Source: an uncultured Prochlorococcus sp. (GTDB lineage Bacteria > Cyanobacteriota > Cyanobacteriia > PCC-6307 > Cyanobiaceae). From it: a DNA stretch of 64,000 nt. The notes below the pieces were generated by a model, which searched no databases, was not told the origin of the DNA, and saw only the letters and a list, made by a program, of their open reading frames with translations. The position numbers were made by a program, and so were the translations under genes. Within the stretch, counting starts at the first letter, position 1. Every line of letters begins with the position of its first letter. Below, piece by piece: positions 10,317 to 20,095 of the stretch. The stretch spans positions 1 to 64,000 of the forward strand of contig CACAXR010000001.1 of the NCBI GenBank assembly GCA_902536555.1, in the 5' to 3' direction.

Positions 10317-11450
10317 ATGAAAATATTATTTGTATTAGGTTCAAGAGGAGAATGGGGATACATAAAACCTTTAATAAAAGAATTAATAAAAAATAATATT
10401 AATTATGGAATATGCGCAACTAATATGATTCTTCTTAAAGAGAATGGCTCTTTAATAAATGAAATAGAAAGTGAGGGTTTTAATGTTACAAGTAAAATTC
10501 TAATGTCTCTTGAAGGTTCTACAAATATGGCTATGGCAAAGTCTATAGGACTTTTTACTGCAGGTTTTGTAGATGTACTTCTTCAAGAGAAGCCAACATG
10601 GACAATATTAGCTGGAGACAGAGGTGAACAATTAGCTGCTGCTATTGCATGTTCTTATTCATATATACCCTGTGCACACATACAAGCAGGAGAAAGGTCT
10701 GGGAATATAGATGGTGTAGCGAGGCATGCAATTGGTAAATTAGTACATCTTCATTTCGCATCAAATAAAGAGGCTGCAGACCGATTACTTAGATTAGGTG
10801 AGCAAAGTTTTAGAATTCATAATGTAGGTGCGCCTCAATTGGATGAAATCCAGCAAGAATATATTCCAAGCCTTAAAGAAATAAATAAAAATCTCAATTC
10901 AACTATTAATGAAAATTTTCTTTTGGTAGTTCAACACCCAGTAACAGAAAAACTGATATTTGCTGGTGAAAATACAGAAATACTTTTTGATGCTTTAGAT
11001 AATTTTAATATGCAAAAGGTTATTATTTTGCCTAATAATGATGCAGGTGCTTCAATTGTTAGAGCTAAGATTAGAGAAAAAAGAAAAACTAATATGTTTA
11101 TATATTCAAATTTAAGAAGATCTATTTATTTAGGCCTTTTGAAAAATTGCAAATGCATAGTTGGTAATTCTTCTTCGGGCATAATAGAGGCTCCTAGTTT
11201 TAACACTCCATCTTTAAACTTAGGAACACGACAAAAAGATAGAGTTCAGGGTGATAATGTTATAAATCAAGACTATAATCTTGAATCAATAATATCATCT
11301 ATCAAAAAAGCAATTTCAAAGGAATTCAAAAATTCAATGAAAAGCTCCTCTAATCCTTATGGAGATGGAAAGTCATCAAAAAGAATATTAGACATAATGC
11401 TATCAACCAAAATAAATGATAGGCTTCTGATTAAAGGGATTACTTCATAA
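10317..11450 (+). CDS. neuC: UDP-N-acetylglucosamine 2-epimerase (NeuC-type)
   Basis: GSRGEWGYIKPLIKEL, LAGDRGEQLAAAIACSYSYIPCAHIQAGERSG, VGNSSSGIIEAPSF. Confidence 0.92.
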   Translation: MKILFVLGSRGEWGYIKPLIKELIKNNINYGICATNMILLKENGSLINEIESEGFNVTSKILMSLEGSTNMAMAKSIGLFTAGFVDVLLQEKPTWTILAGDRGEQLAAAIACSYSYIPCAHIQAGERSGNIDGVARHAIGKLVHLHFASNKEAADRLLRLGEQSFRIHNVGAPQLDEIQQEYIPSLKEINKNLNSTINENFLLVVQHPVTEKLIFAGENTEILFDALDNFNMQKVIILPNNDAGASIVRAKIREKRKTNMFIYSNLRRSIYLGLLKNCKCIVGNSSSGIIEAPSFNTPSLNLGTRQKDRVQGDNVINQDYNLESIISSIKKAISKEFKNSMKSSSNPYGDGKSSKRILDIMLSTKINDRLLIKGITS

Positions 11451-11806
11451 TGTCGAAAATTAGTAATTATCTGCTTCCACTAGACTCAACTATCTTAGAA
11501 GCAGCAAATATAATAAACTCATCAAAAAACAGAGCTTGCGTTGTTGTGCAAGATGATAATCATGTTATAGGAATTATTTCAGAGGGTGATATTTTAAGAG
11601 CTATTCTCAACGATGCTAATCTTAAATCTAGTATAAAACCATTTATTAATACAAATTTCTTCTTTTTATCTCATGGTGAAGAAAGTAGTGAACAAATAAA
11701 AGATTTTTTTCATATTAAACAAGTTACCCTAATACCAATAATCACCAAAGATATGAAACTTAAGGATATAATTACACTAAATGATTATTTAAAATCATTA
11801 AATTAA
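11450..11806 (+). CDS. Stand-alone CBS-domain protein
   Basis: STILEAANIINSSKNRACVVVQDDNHVIGIISEGDILRAIL; second CBS half VTLIPIITKDMKLKDIITLNDYL. Confidence 0.85.
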   Translation: MSKISNYLLPLDSTILEAANIINSSKNRACVVVQDDNHVIGIISEGDILRAILNDANLKSSIKPFINTNFFFLSHGEESSEQIKDFFHIKQVTLIPIITKDMKLKDIITLNDYLKSLN

Positions 11807-11819
11807 TAAATTAAATTTT

Positions 11820-12512
11820 TTACTGCATCTTTAATTTTGAATCAAAAAGAAAGTTTGCATAAATCAAATCATCATATGTATTTATATCAATAGCTTCCTT
11901 TTGGTCAATAATATAAGCTAACCATTTATCACATACAAGTGAATTAGTTTTCAGCAAAAAATCAATCTTAACGACATAAACTGTGCTACTTTCTACAAAC
12001 AAAGATTCCCTTTCTTGTCTGCGTCGTGGTTGATTCTTTATAAGTGGTTTGTAATTAAAAAAACTATCAATTAGACCAATACATGCTTTAGTTTCATAAA
12101 CAGTTAGAAGAGATTTCCTATCTTCATCAATTATTTTTTTTATACAATCATCTATTGTCTTAGTCTTACGAAAAGGTGAGGTAGGTTCTAGAACTACTAA
12201 ATAATCATAAGTTAATCCTATCTTTAAAAGTTCCTTAATTGCATGAATCAAACATTCTTCAGTTTTAGAACTATCTAATGAAATTTCAAAAGGTCTTTTA
12301 ATTGTTTTAGAACCATTCAATTCAGCAATATTAATTATTTCTTCATCATCAGTTGAAACGAAAAAATCAGTGATTAATTCTGATTCTTTAGCCTGCTTAA
12401 TAGTATGGAAGATTAAAGGTTCCCCTCCTAATGCTTTGATATTTTTTTTTGGTATTCCTTTTGATCCTCCTCTTGCTGGGATAATAGCTAAGATTTTCTC
12501 TTTTTTATACAT
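11820..12512 (-). CDS. neuA: Acylneuraminate cytidylyltransferase
   Basis: ILAIIPARGGSKGIPKKNIKALGGEPLIFHTI signature; LEPTSPFRKTKTIDDCI. Confidence 0.93.
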   Translation of the reverse strand: MYKKEKILAIIPARGGSKGIPKKNIKALGGEPLIFHTIKQAKESELITDFFVSTDDEEIINIAELNGSKTIKRPFEISLDSSKTEECLIHAIKELLKIGLTYDYLVVLEPTSPFRKTKTIDDCIKKIIDEDRKSLLTVYETKACIGLIDSFFNYKPLIKNQPRRRQERESLFVESSTVYVVKIDFLLKTNSLVCDKWLAYIIDQKEAIDINTYDDLIYANFLFDSKLKMQ

Positions 12513-12520
12513 AAATTTTA

Positions 12521-13489
12521 TTAATTTAATTTATACTGATTTTCAAGAATTTCTTTGATTCCATTTTTTAACGAAAAGCATGGTTTAAATCCTAAATTAC
12601 TTTTTGCTAAAGAAATATCTGATTTTGAATATTTTATCTCACCTGCTCGAGCATTTTTGAAGATAGGAGTTATTTTTCTTTTTGTAATTTTAAAATCATC
12701 GATTAAAACTGATTTCATAATTTCTAACAACTCTAATAAATTAACAGAATTACCATATCCGATATTGTAAATATTATCGGATAGATGATCATTAATTAAA
12801 GCCAAATAAAATGCATTACAAACATCATTTATGTGAATAAAGTCTCTAGTAGATTTTCCATCTCCATAAATTATTGGATCTAAATCATTGATAATTCTAG
12901 AAATCCAAGTAGGTATTACAGATGCATATCCTGTATTATTATTTTGAAAACTACCAAATACATTAAATAATCTTAAACCAGTTATTTTTGGATATCCATC
13001 TAAAGAGTTAAAATTTGAGGCATAAAGATCATTAAGGTATTTCGTACTAGCATAAATACTTAAAGGATTTATCAGTGAGTTCTCATCAAGTTTCTGATTA
13101 TTTGAATCTCCATAAACTGCGCAACTTGATGAATAAACAATTTTTTTAACTTTCATAATTTTAGCTAACTCTATTAATTCTAAAAAAGCTGTAGCATTCA
13201 AAGTATGCGTTTCTTTGGGATTCTTTATTGATTTTATTACTGATACTTGTGCTGCAAGATGAATTAAAATATCAACATCCTTTAAGACATTTTTTATTAA
13301 ATTTTGATCTAAAATACTACCCTCTAAAAATATATATTTTTGACCATAAATTTCTAAATTTCTATGAACATTTCCCCGAAAACCAGTTGCGAAGTTATCA
13401 ATGCCAATAATGTCTATATTTTTTCCTAATAAAAAAGAAACTAAATGTGATCCTATAAATCCAGCTGAACCAGTAATAAGAACTCTCAT
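12521..13489 (-). CDS. NAD-dependent epimerase (UDP-glucose/GlcNAc 4-epimerase-like)
   Basis: RVLITGSAGFIGSHLVSFLLGK; YSSSCAVYGDS...SIYASTKYLNDLY. Confidence 0.9.
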   Translation of the reverse strand: MRVLITGSAGFIGSHLVSFLLGKNIDIIGIDNFATGFRGNVHRNLEIYGQKYIFLEGSILDQNLIKNVLKDVDILIHLAAQVSVIKSIKNPKETHTLNATAFLELIELAKIMKVKKIVYSSSCAVYGDSNNQKLDENSLINPLSIYASTKYLNDLYASNFNSLDGYPKITGLRLFNVFGSFQNNNTGYASVIPTWISRIINDLDPIIYGDGKSTRDFIHINDVCNAFYLALINDHLSDNIYNIGYGNSVNLLELLEIMKSVLIDDFKITKRKITPIFKNARAGEIKYSKSDISLAKSNLGFKPCFSLKNGIKEILENQYKLN

Positions 13490-13594
13490 TAATTCTTTCT
13501 ATATTTTGTAAAAGAAATTCCTAATTGATTCATCTAAGAAACAAAGGATTTGTTTATTTAATTATAGATATAAAGACTAACAAATTATAAAAAT

Positions 13595-15187
13595 TTATTT
13601 CTTGTTTTTTAAATAAGTTGCATTTGGTTTTTTGATCCATTTTGAAAGTTGATCAATTTCTTTAAAAATAGATTTAATATTTATAGAAGTAATTTTTCTT
13701 AAAAAATCATTTCTTTTGTTTGTTTTAAAGCTTCTCACTGTGCTTTGGGAAAATGTCATCTGATTCCATAAGATATCAAGATATAATGCAGCATTAAAGA
13801 TACTTTCCTCCTTAATTAAAAAATTAGAAGTGCTAGCTTTTTTAATTAAACAAAAGTAATCATCAAGATTATTTGGAAAAATTCCAAACCCATAACCATT
13901 AAATCTACCATTACCTGCAAAAATTACATTTTTACCAAAAAGGGAAGCTTCAATACCAACAGTTCCTCTTACTGTTAAAATATAATCTGATTTTTCGATT
14001 ACTGATATTGTAGAAATTTTAGTATCAGGTTTAAGATATATCACTCTTTTTTTAAATTCTTCCTTTTGAGCGAGTAAAAAACTTTTTATTGGAGATTTAT
14101 ATTTAATACCTAAACTTTGCAGTTTAAATATATTGCTGGGATGATCTTTAACGATAAGTATTGATTCAGTATTTTCCAAAATATAAAGAACAGTTTTCTC
14201 AAACCATTCCTTATAATCATTAAATAAATCATCACCAGCTGCACTAGATGCATCCCAATATATATGAGGGAAAATAGCGAAAATATTTAAATTTGTATTC
14301 TTATTCTTTCTGTTTACCTGAAATGCATCTTTAAAATTAACAAATTGTTGATATTGTGAAGTTCCAACATAGTTAAACCATTCCTGATTTTTATATAGAT
14401 TCTTTAATTGAACTCTTATGTTAGATACTAATTTTAAACTTTCCTTCTTTTTAATTGCTTTTTTACTTTCAATAAAAATATCAAGAGGAGGAGAGTAAGG
14501 ATGTCTATTTTGTGAATTAGTTTCTAATTTATTGACTATTAATGTATCAGCAATGTGTCCTCCGTTAAAACTTAAAATATCTATTTTCTTATGATAATTA
14601 TAAATAAAATCTAATAAAGGTCCTTGAGGTACATATACATAATCAGAAAAAAATATGGCTTTCACGTTTTTAAGATTTACTTTTGCAAAATTATTTAATA
14701 AGTTCTCTATTTTTAAATCTAATATTTTCTTTTTACTATCAAAATCATTTAAATCATTTATTGAACCAGTTCTATATTTCCTCATTAGTGAGGGAATTGT
14801 ATATTTCCGAAAATCAAATTCTAATTTATAGTTTTTCATCCTTAATCTATTTGGTAAAAAGGTACTTAGAAAATGAAACTTTGAAACACCCAAAAGTAAA
14901 TAAAAGGGGATCATGGTAATTGAACTTATGGGTAGATAAATTTCAATATTGTATTCAGCTTTATATACTGCAAGATATAGAGGAAGGTTTATAAGACTTA
15001 AGTCAATTGAAGCCTCACAAGGGAACAAAACTGCTTTTTTATTTTTCCAAAATTTATTTTTTAACTTTATTCTATAAACTATCAAAAAAACTTTGATGAT
15101 ATTAAAAAAATTCGTTTTTAACCTAATTACAAAAAATAAAACTTTCTTATAATTTTTAGTATAAATGAATTCAAAAATACCGTACAT
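13595..15187 (-). CDS. Putative capsule/surface polysaccharide glycosyltransferase-like protein
   Basis: ILIVKDHPSN...EKSDYILTVRGTVGIEASLFGKNVIFAGNGRFNGYGFG resembles KpsC/KpsS-like or CDP-glycerol-transferase-like GT-B C-termini. Confidence 0.5.
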   Translation of the reverse strand: MYGIFEFIYTKNYKKVLFFVIRLKTNFFNIIKVFLIVYRIKLKNKFWKNKKAVLFPCEASIDLSLINLPLYLAVYKAEYNIEIYLPISSITMIPFYLLLGVSKFHFLSTFLPNRLRMKNYKLEFDFRKYTIPSLMRKYRTGSINDLNDFDSKKKILDLKIENLLNNFAKVNLKNVKAIFFSDYVYVPQGPLLDFIYNYHKKIDILSFNGGHIADTLIVNKLETNSQNRHPYSPPLDIFIESKKAIKKKESLKLVSNIRVQLKNLYKNQEWFNYVGTSQYQQFVNFKDAFQVNRKNKNTNLNIFAIFPHIYWDASSAAGDDLFNDYKEWFEKTVLYILENTESILIVKDHPSNIFKLQSLGIKYKSPIKSFLLAQKEEFKKRVIYLKPDTKISTISVIEKSDYILTVRGTVGIEASLFGKNVIFAGNGRFNGYGFGIFPNNLDDYFCLIKKASTSNFLIKEESIFNAALYLDILWNQMTFSQSTVRSFKTNKRNDFLRKITSINIKSIFKEIDQLSKWIKKPNATYLKNKK

Positions 15188-15442
15188 AAAGTATTGTTAT
15201 TTTTATCATTAACAGTATATAAACTATCATCTTTTTTCTTCCTTCAACAACCCATAAATGCCTAAATTTTTTTAAAATTAGAAGTTATTAAATTTATAAC
15301 AATCTTAAAAAAAAGCTAAAACTTGTGAAAATCACCTATTAAAATTTATCAAAATTAAATAATAAAAATTAAAAAAATACTATTATAATTTGAGCGATTT
15401 AAAAATGATATTTAAATTTATTGATATCAAGAACTTTTCTTT

Positions 15443-15483
15443 GGTGTAATAGATCAGTTGTTAGAGCACCTGTATGGCATTCA
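15443..15483 (+). other. Degenerate 5' half of tRNA-Ala (positions about 1-41)
   Basis: Ungapped alignment to the intact tRNA at 15658 (my count 33/41 identical): ggtgtaatagatcagttgttagagcacctgtatggcattca; the upstream 'tttattgatat' is also shared with the intact copy. Confidence 0.7.
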
Positions 15484-15657
15484 ACTCTCAAAAGCCTTTA
15501 ATCTTAATCTATATTAGGGTTTGTATCAGTAATATTAAAGTTCAGGAGCAGAGCTAGATTCAGATCTTAACAATCAAACCTTATAAAGTACTATAGGTAT
15601 TAGATACGTCTGAAAGAAATCTTTGGATTTATTGATATAGGTGACGTTTCGAGATTT

Positions 15658-15730
15658 GGGGCCATAGCTCAGCTGGTAGAGCACCTGCATGGCATGCAGG
15701 GGGTCAGGAGTTCGAATCTCCTTGGCTCCA
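15658..15730 (+). tRNA. tRNA-Ala (GGC anticodon)
   Basis: GGGGCCATAGCTCAGCTGGTAGAGCACCTGCATGGCATGCAGGGGGTCAGGAGTTCGAATCTCCTTGGCTCCA: paired acceptor stem, anticodon stem CCTGC/GCAGG, T-arm AGGAGTTCGAATCTCCT. Confidence 0.97.
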
Positions 15731-15900
15731 TTGAATTTTATTAGTGATAGCAATAGATTCAGGCGATTCTCACAAATCTAATGATTAGGCTGATATAGGT
15801 TGATAGTTGACGATATAGCTAAATTCCGCAATAATTTTCGCAATGTGATTATTAATGAAAGTTTAGTTATAGCAAAAATCTCAATTGGATCAAAAAATAT

Positions 15901-15992
15901 AGGGCCGATATTAGCGTCGATTTTGGAATAGGGAGGCTTTTAAGGGGTTTAGTAGAGGTCAAAAGTAATATGGTTATGCAAATAGAAAAAAA
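15901..15992 (+). repeat. Direct repeat copy A (~90 bp, imperfect)
   Basis: agggccgatattagcgtcgattttggaatagggaggcttttaaggggtttag...tatgcaaatagaaaaaa, homologous to 23179-23268. Confidence 0.75.
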
Positions 15993-16186
15993 TGATTTAA
16001 TAAAAAATTTGTTTTTTTTAATTCTAGATTAATTTTTATTTAAAAATATTTTTAAATTAATGATATTTAAAGTAAGCTTTCAATAAATTACTAAATTATG
16101 ATTTAATCTTAAATAAAAAGATTTCAAAAATTCCTTTCTTTTGAACAAAATTATAAAAAATATAACTACTTTTAAAAACTAATTTT

Positions 16187-16993
16187 ATGATAAAAGATTT
16201 AGAAGATAAAAATTTCGATATTGAAAAATGCGTTAATTCTTTAAATGATAATGGATATTTAATTTTGAAAAATCTTATTTCTTTAGAAGAAGTAAAAAAT
16301 GTTCAAAAATACATTGATAGTTTAAGTATAGGTCCAAAAGAAAGAATAACTTCCGATAATCATCCCTTTTTATTAGAAATTTCAAATAATAAAAAGGTTT
16401 TAAAAATAGCAAGTGCTTTTTTTAAAGAGAATGCAGCTCCCGTTCAAGGACTCTTATTTAAATATCCTACTCAACAAGAAATTCATCAAGATACAGTTCA
16501 TTTTTCAACCTTTCCAAGAGATCTTATGTTAGCAGCCTGGGTAGCATTAGAAGATATTACGATCGATAATGGGCCACTTGAATATATCCAAAATTCGCAT
16601 TTAATACCTTCTTTTTCTCATTATGAATTTCCATCAAGACATACCAATAGAAATAAAAATAATAAAAATTATAATAAGCAATACGTGAAAGAAATATCTC
16701 AATTAATTGAAAAATTAAGGCTGAAAAAATCATTTTTTCTTGCAAAAGCAGGAGATTGCTTTATGTGGCATCCAAGATTAATGCATGGAGGAAATCAAAC
16801 CCCCAAAGAAGAACTCACTAGATACTCATATGTAACTCACTATATGGCTACCAAAACCCCTATTTACTTTAAACATTTTGGAGGTTTCAACTTTATACCA
16901 AGACTGCAATCACCAAAAAATATTAATAATCGAAAAAAACTTTATAAATTTGGCGCTATATCAATGATAAAAAGATTAATAAAATTACTTTAA
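16187..16993 (+). CDS. Phytanoyl-CoA dioxygenase (PhyH) family protein
   Basis: NGYLILKNLISLEEV; HQDTVHFSTFPRDLMLAAWVALEDITIDNGPLEYIQNSHL; WHPRLMHGGNQT. Confidence 0.88.
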   Translation: MIKDLEDKNFDIEKCVNSLNDNGYLILKNLISLEEVKNVQKYIDSLSIGPKERITSDNHPFLLEISNNKKVLKIASAFFKENAAPVQGLLFKYPTQQEIHQDTVHFSTFPRDLMLAAWVALEDITIDNGPLEYIQNSHLIPSFSHYEFPSRHTNRNKNNKNYNKQYVKEISQLIEKLRLKKSFFLAKAGDCFMWHPRLMHGGNQTPKEELTRYSYVTHYMATKTPIYFKHFGGFNFIPRLQSPKNINNRKKLYKFGAISMIKRLIKLL

Positions 16994-17219
16994 GTATTTT
17001 TATTTAAAAAAACTTAAAAGATGAAAACAAATTTTTTGGGAACCTTTCATAGAGAATCTTTTTATTATGTCCCTATTAATTTTTTCTAGCCTTAAGTTTT
17101 GTCTTTAATAAGGTGTTATCATATACTCTGTCAAGTTCTCGCACTAATTTTTGCAATTTACATTTAGTTATAAGCTCTAACGCGTTTTATAGTAATGGAA
17201 CTGACCTGTTTTAGCCCTT

Positions 17220-17262
17220 CATGGCATGCAGGGGGTCAGCGGTTCAAATCCGCTTGGCTCCA
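17220..17262 (+). other. 3' fragment of a tRNA-Ala (positions 31-73) with a different, internally compensated T-stem
   Basis: catggcatgcagggggtcagcggttcaaatccgcttggctcca versus 15688-15730 (my count 38/43); T-stem AGCGG/CCGCT still pairs. Confidence 0.85.
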
Positions 17263-17428
17263 CTTAATTTTTTTCATTAATACCAATAGTTTTCAGACAT
17301 AGTTTAGTAATAACATAACTTTTGTAACTAATTGTCCAAGCTTGTTTGTACGTTTCTGCTCTCTAAAATGCACTTATATTAAAAAATTTTATTAAATATG
17401 TTATTTTAAAATATTATGTTTTTTTGAA

Positions 17429-18118
17429 ATGAAACGTTTTATTCATGATGAACAACCTCAAGAATTTTACGATTCCTTCAATAGTTTTATTATTTCAAGC
17501 GATTTAAAATTATTTTCCAAGTTATATTCTAAGTTTAAGTTAGTAGAATTAGTTAAAGATATACCTGGAGACATTGTTGAGTTAGGAGTTTTTAAAGGTT
17601 CTGGATTATTCGCATGGTTAAAAATTAATGCTTTATGTAATATAAATTCTAAAAAGGTTTATGGATTTGACGCTTTTGACATAGACCAAGTTTTATCTAA
17701 TCTTGATGGAATGCAGAGGGACATGATGTCCAATTTATTTTCCCAAAGATCTTTCAAACCTAATGATACATCTATTAATTATTTTTCATTTTTAGAGGCA
17801 ACTTTAGAAAAATGTGGATTTCAAAATTGTCATCTAATAAAAGGTGATGTGTTAGATACTATTCCTAAATTTGTAAAATCAAATCCTGGATTTAGAGCAA
17901 GTATTGTAAACTTTGATCTAGATAATGATAAGCCAACTTTTAAATGTTTAGAGTCTCTATGGGATCGAATAACACCTGGTGGGATTGCTATTTTTGATGA
18001 ATATGCTGTTAATCAGTGGGATGAAAGCAATGCTGTCGATAGATTTTTAAAAAATAAAGATATTAAACTTATATCTACGGGTTTCCAAGCTCCTACTGCT
18101 TATTTAATAAAAAATTAA
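17429..18118 (+). CDS. TylF/MycF-like (macrocin O-methyltransferase) family methyltransferase
   Basis: IPGDIVELGVFKGSGLFAWLKI...VYGFDAFD...INFDLDNDKPTFKCLESLWDRITPGGIAIFDEYAVNQWDE. Confidence 0.85.
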   Translation: MKRFIHDEQPQEFYDSFNSFIISSDLKLFSKLYSKFKLVELVKDIPGDIVELGVFKGSGLFAWLKINALCNINSKKVYGFDAFDIDQVLSNLDGMQRDMMSNLFSQRSFKPNDTSINYFSFLEATLEKCGFQNCHLIKGDVLDTIPKFVKSNPGFRASIVNFDLDNDKPTFKCLESLWDRITPGGIAIFDEYAVNQWDESNAVDRFLKNKDIKLISTGFQAPTAYLIKN

Positions 18119-18300
18119 ATCGTAGGATTAATAAATTATTTTGCTTTATGCATAAACTTATATTAATTAACTTCAATAATGAAAATGATATTTAGAAGTT
18201 CGTTTTTAAATTAGGTTATTTATTAATATTAAAATTTGAATTCATAGACTCTTTTAACTTTTGTAGAGTCTTAAAACCACCTTTATTTGAATATTTTTTG

Positions 18301-18342
18301 TATGGAATGCAGTAAGTCAAGTGTTCGAGTATGCTTTCTTGA
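18301..18342 (+). other. Strongly degenerate tRNA-Ala 3' fragment
   Basis: tatggaatgcagtaagtcaagtgttcgagtatgctttcttga aligned ungapped to tRNA positions 31-72 (my count 27/42), with ATGG-ATGCAG and GTTCGA kept. Confidence 0.5.
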
Positions 18343-18439
18343 TTAGATTTTGACCAGCATGTAATATAAGATGTCTTTTATAAAGGTATATTTTAAAATT
18401 TAAATTTCTACTTTAAAATGATTTAATAAAAAATACAAA

Positions 18440-20095
18440 ATGCCTGAAGATATAAAAAAAGATTTAACTGTATTAATTCCTGCTGCTGGCATTATAAGAA
18501 ACCCTTTCAATATTAAATCTGCTTCAAAAGATCCAAGTTTTCTTAATATGGGTAATTCTCTTGCAATTAAAGAAATTAAAGAAAAATATGATTATAAGAT
18601 TTTATTAGCAGTTCAAAATAAATCAAAAAAGTTCTTTAAATTAATACCATTTAAAGGAATTCAAATTTTAGAAGTTGGTTTAACAAAATCGATATCAGAT
18701 ACGATATATAAAGCGTTAGAAAATGTTAAAACCAAGTGGTGTTTAATTAATCCAATAACTACCTTACCAGATACAGATTTTATTGAAACGCCATTTATTG
18801 AATTTGGATCCAAATTAATTCCTAAGGAACAATGGTCAGCATTGATATTTAATAAAGATGACTATCCATTGTTTATTAATAAATCATCAACTAATTATCT
18901 CGGAATTCTAAGCCATCCGTTCACAGGAAGGATCTTAGCAAAAACTGAAGACATTATTTCAGTAATAAATAAATTAGAAGAATCAGAAAAAGATGATTGG
19001 CTTAATATTGCTATTTCGCTTTTTAAAGAAGCAAAAGTAAATATAAAATATTGTAAAAGCTGGCTAGATATTGGACATGAAGCAACTTATCCTCTACTAA
19101 AAAAATCGACCATTACTAGCAGATTTTTTAATTCTATGATTTTTGATGAAGACAATAATTCCATAATAAAGAGATCATCCAATAAGCAAAAAATTGACAA
19201 CGAGATTTATTTTTATAAAAATATTCCTAATAAAATTAAAAGATACTTCCCACCAATTTTAAGTATTGATCAAAAAATAAATTATAGTTCCTATGAAATG
19301 GAATTCATAAGCAAACCAACTCTTTCCGAAATATATCTATTCAACGAAATTGGCCATAACTCTATAAATAGAATATTTAATTCAATTGAAAAAGTTTTAG
19401 ACACTTTTTATGGTGAAAAGCATGTTGTTGAAGATTGCCCAACTTGGATTTATAGCGCTAAAACAAATTCTAGAATAGAAAATTTAAGCAAAATTATTAA
19501 TCAAAATGAAAATGATGATAATAATATTTTAAAAAGCATATACAATAGTAGTTTCAAGATTAATAATATAAATTTCCCTTCTCTAAAAAGAACATTTTTT
19601 AGTTTAAAAGAACAAATTAAAAAATTTGATAATATTTCTCCACTTTTTATAGGTCATGGAGATTTGTGTTTTAATAATATTCTTGTAGATCCTTTATTTG
19701 GGAACATAAATCTAATAGATCCAAAGGCAGAAAAATATTTTGACAATAATATTTATGGTTTAGTTGATAAATTTTATGATTTATCAAAATTAAACCATTC
19801 AATTGAAGGTATTTATGATTCAGTAGTAAATTATCTTTTCAAATTAGAAATTTTAGATCTTAACAATATAAGTTTTGAAGTTTATAAACCTAAAGAATAT
19901 GATATTTATAATATGTATTTTTCTGAAATAATTTCTTATAAAAGAATAAAAAAGGATGATTTAAGATTATTAACTGCAAATTTATTCTTTTCAATGCTTC
20001 CATTACATATTGAAAATGTAAAAAAAGTTATAGCATTAGCTTTTCTTGGAAACATTTTCTTTTATAGGCATCCTATGAAAAAGGTATTTCTATGA
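18440..20095 (+). CDS. N-terminal nucleotidyltransferase-like domain fused to aminoglycoside/choline-kinase-like phosphotransferase
   Basis: N-terminus LTVLIPAAGIIRNPFNIKSASKDPSF; C-terminus PLFIGHGDLCFNNILVDPLFGNINLIDPKAEKYFDNNIYGLVDKFYDLSKL (APH HGDxxxxN...xDP motif). Confidence 0.7.
   Translation: MPEDIKKDLTVLIPAAGIIRNPFNIKSASKDPSFLNMGNSLAIKEIKEKYDYKILLAVQNKSKKFFKLIPFKGIQILEVGLTKSISDTIYKALENVKTKWCLINPITTLPDTDFIETPFIEFGSKLIPKEQWSALIFNKDDYPLFINKSSTNYLGILSHPFTGRILAKTEDIISVINKLEESEKDDWLNIAISLFKEAKVNIKYCKSWLDIGHEATYPLLKKSTITSRFFNSMIFDEDNNSIIKRSSNKQKIDNEIYFYKNIPNKIKRYFPPILSIDQKINYSSYEMEFISKPTLSEIYLFNEIGHNSINRIFNSIEKVLDTFYGEKHVVEDCPTWIYSAKTNSRIENLSKIINQNENDDNNILKSIYNSSFKINNINFPSLKRTFFSLKEQIKKFDNISPLFIGHGDLCFNNILVDPLFGNINLIDPKAEKYFDNNIYGLVDKFYDLSKLNHSIEGIYDSVVNYLFKLEILDLNNISFEVYKPKEYDIYNMYFSEIISYKRIKKDDLRLLTANLFFSMLPLHIENVKKVIALAFLGNIFFYRHPMKKVFL

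Noticed and set aside
15541-15575. Possible additional tRNA 3' remnant (gttcaggagcagagctagattcagatct)
   Set aside because: Similarity to the tRNA T-arm is too weak and needs gaps.
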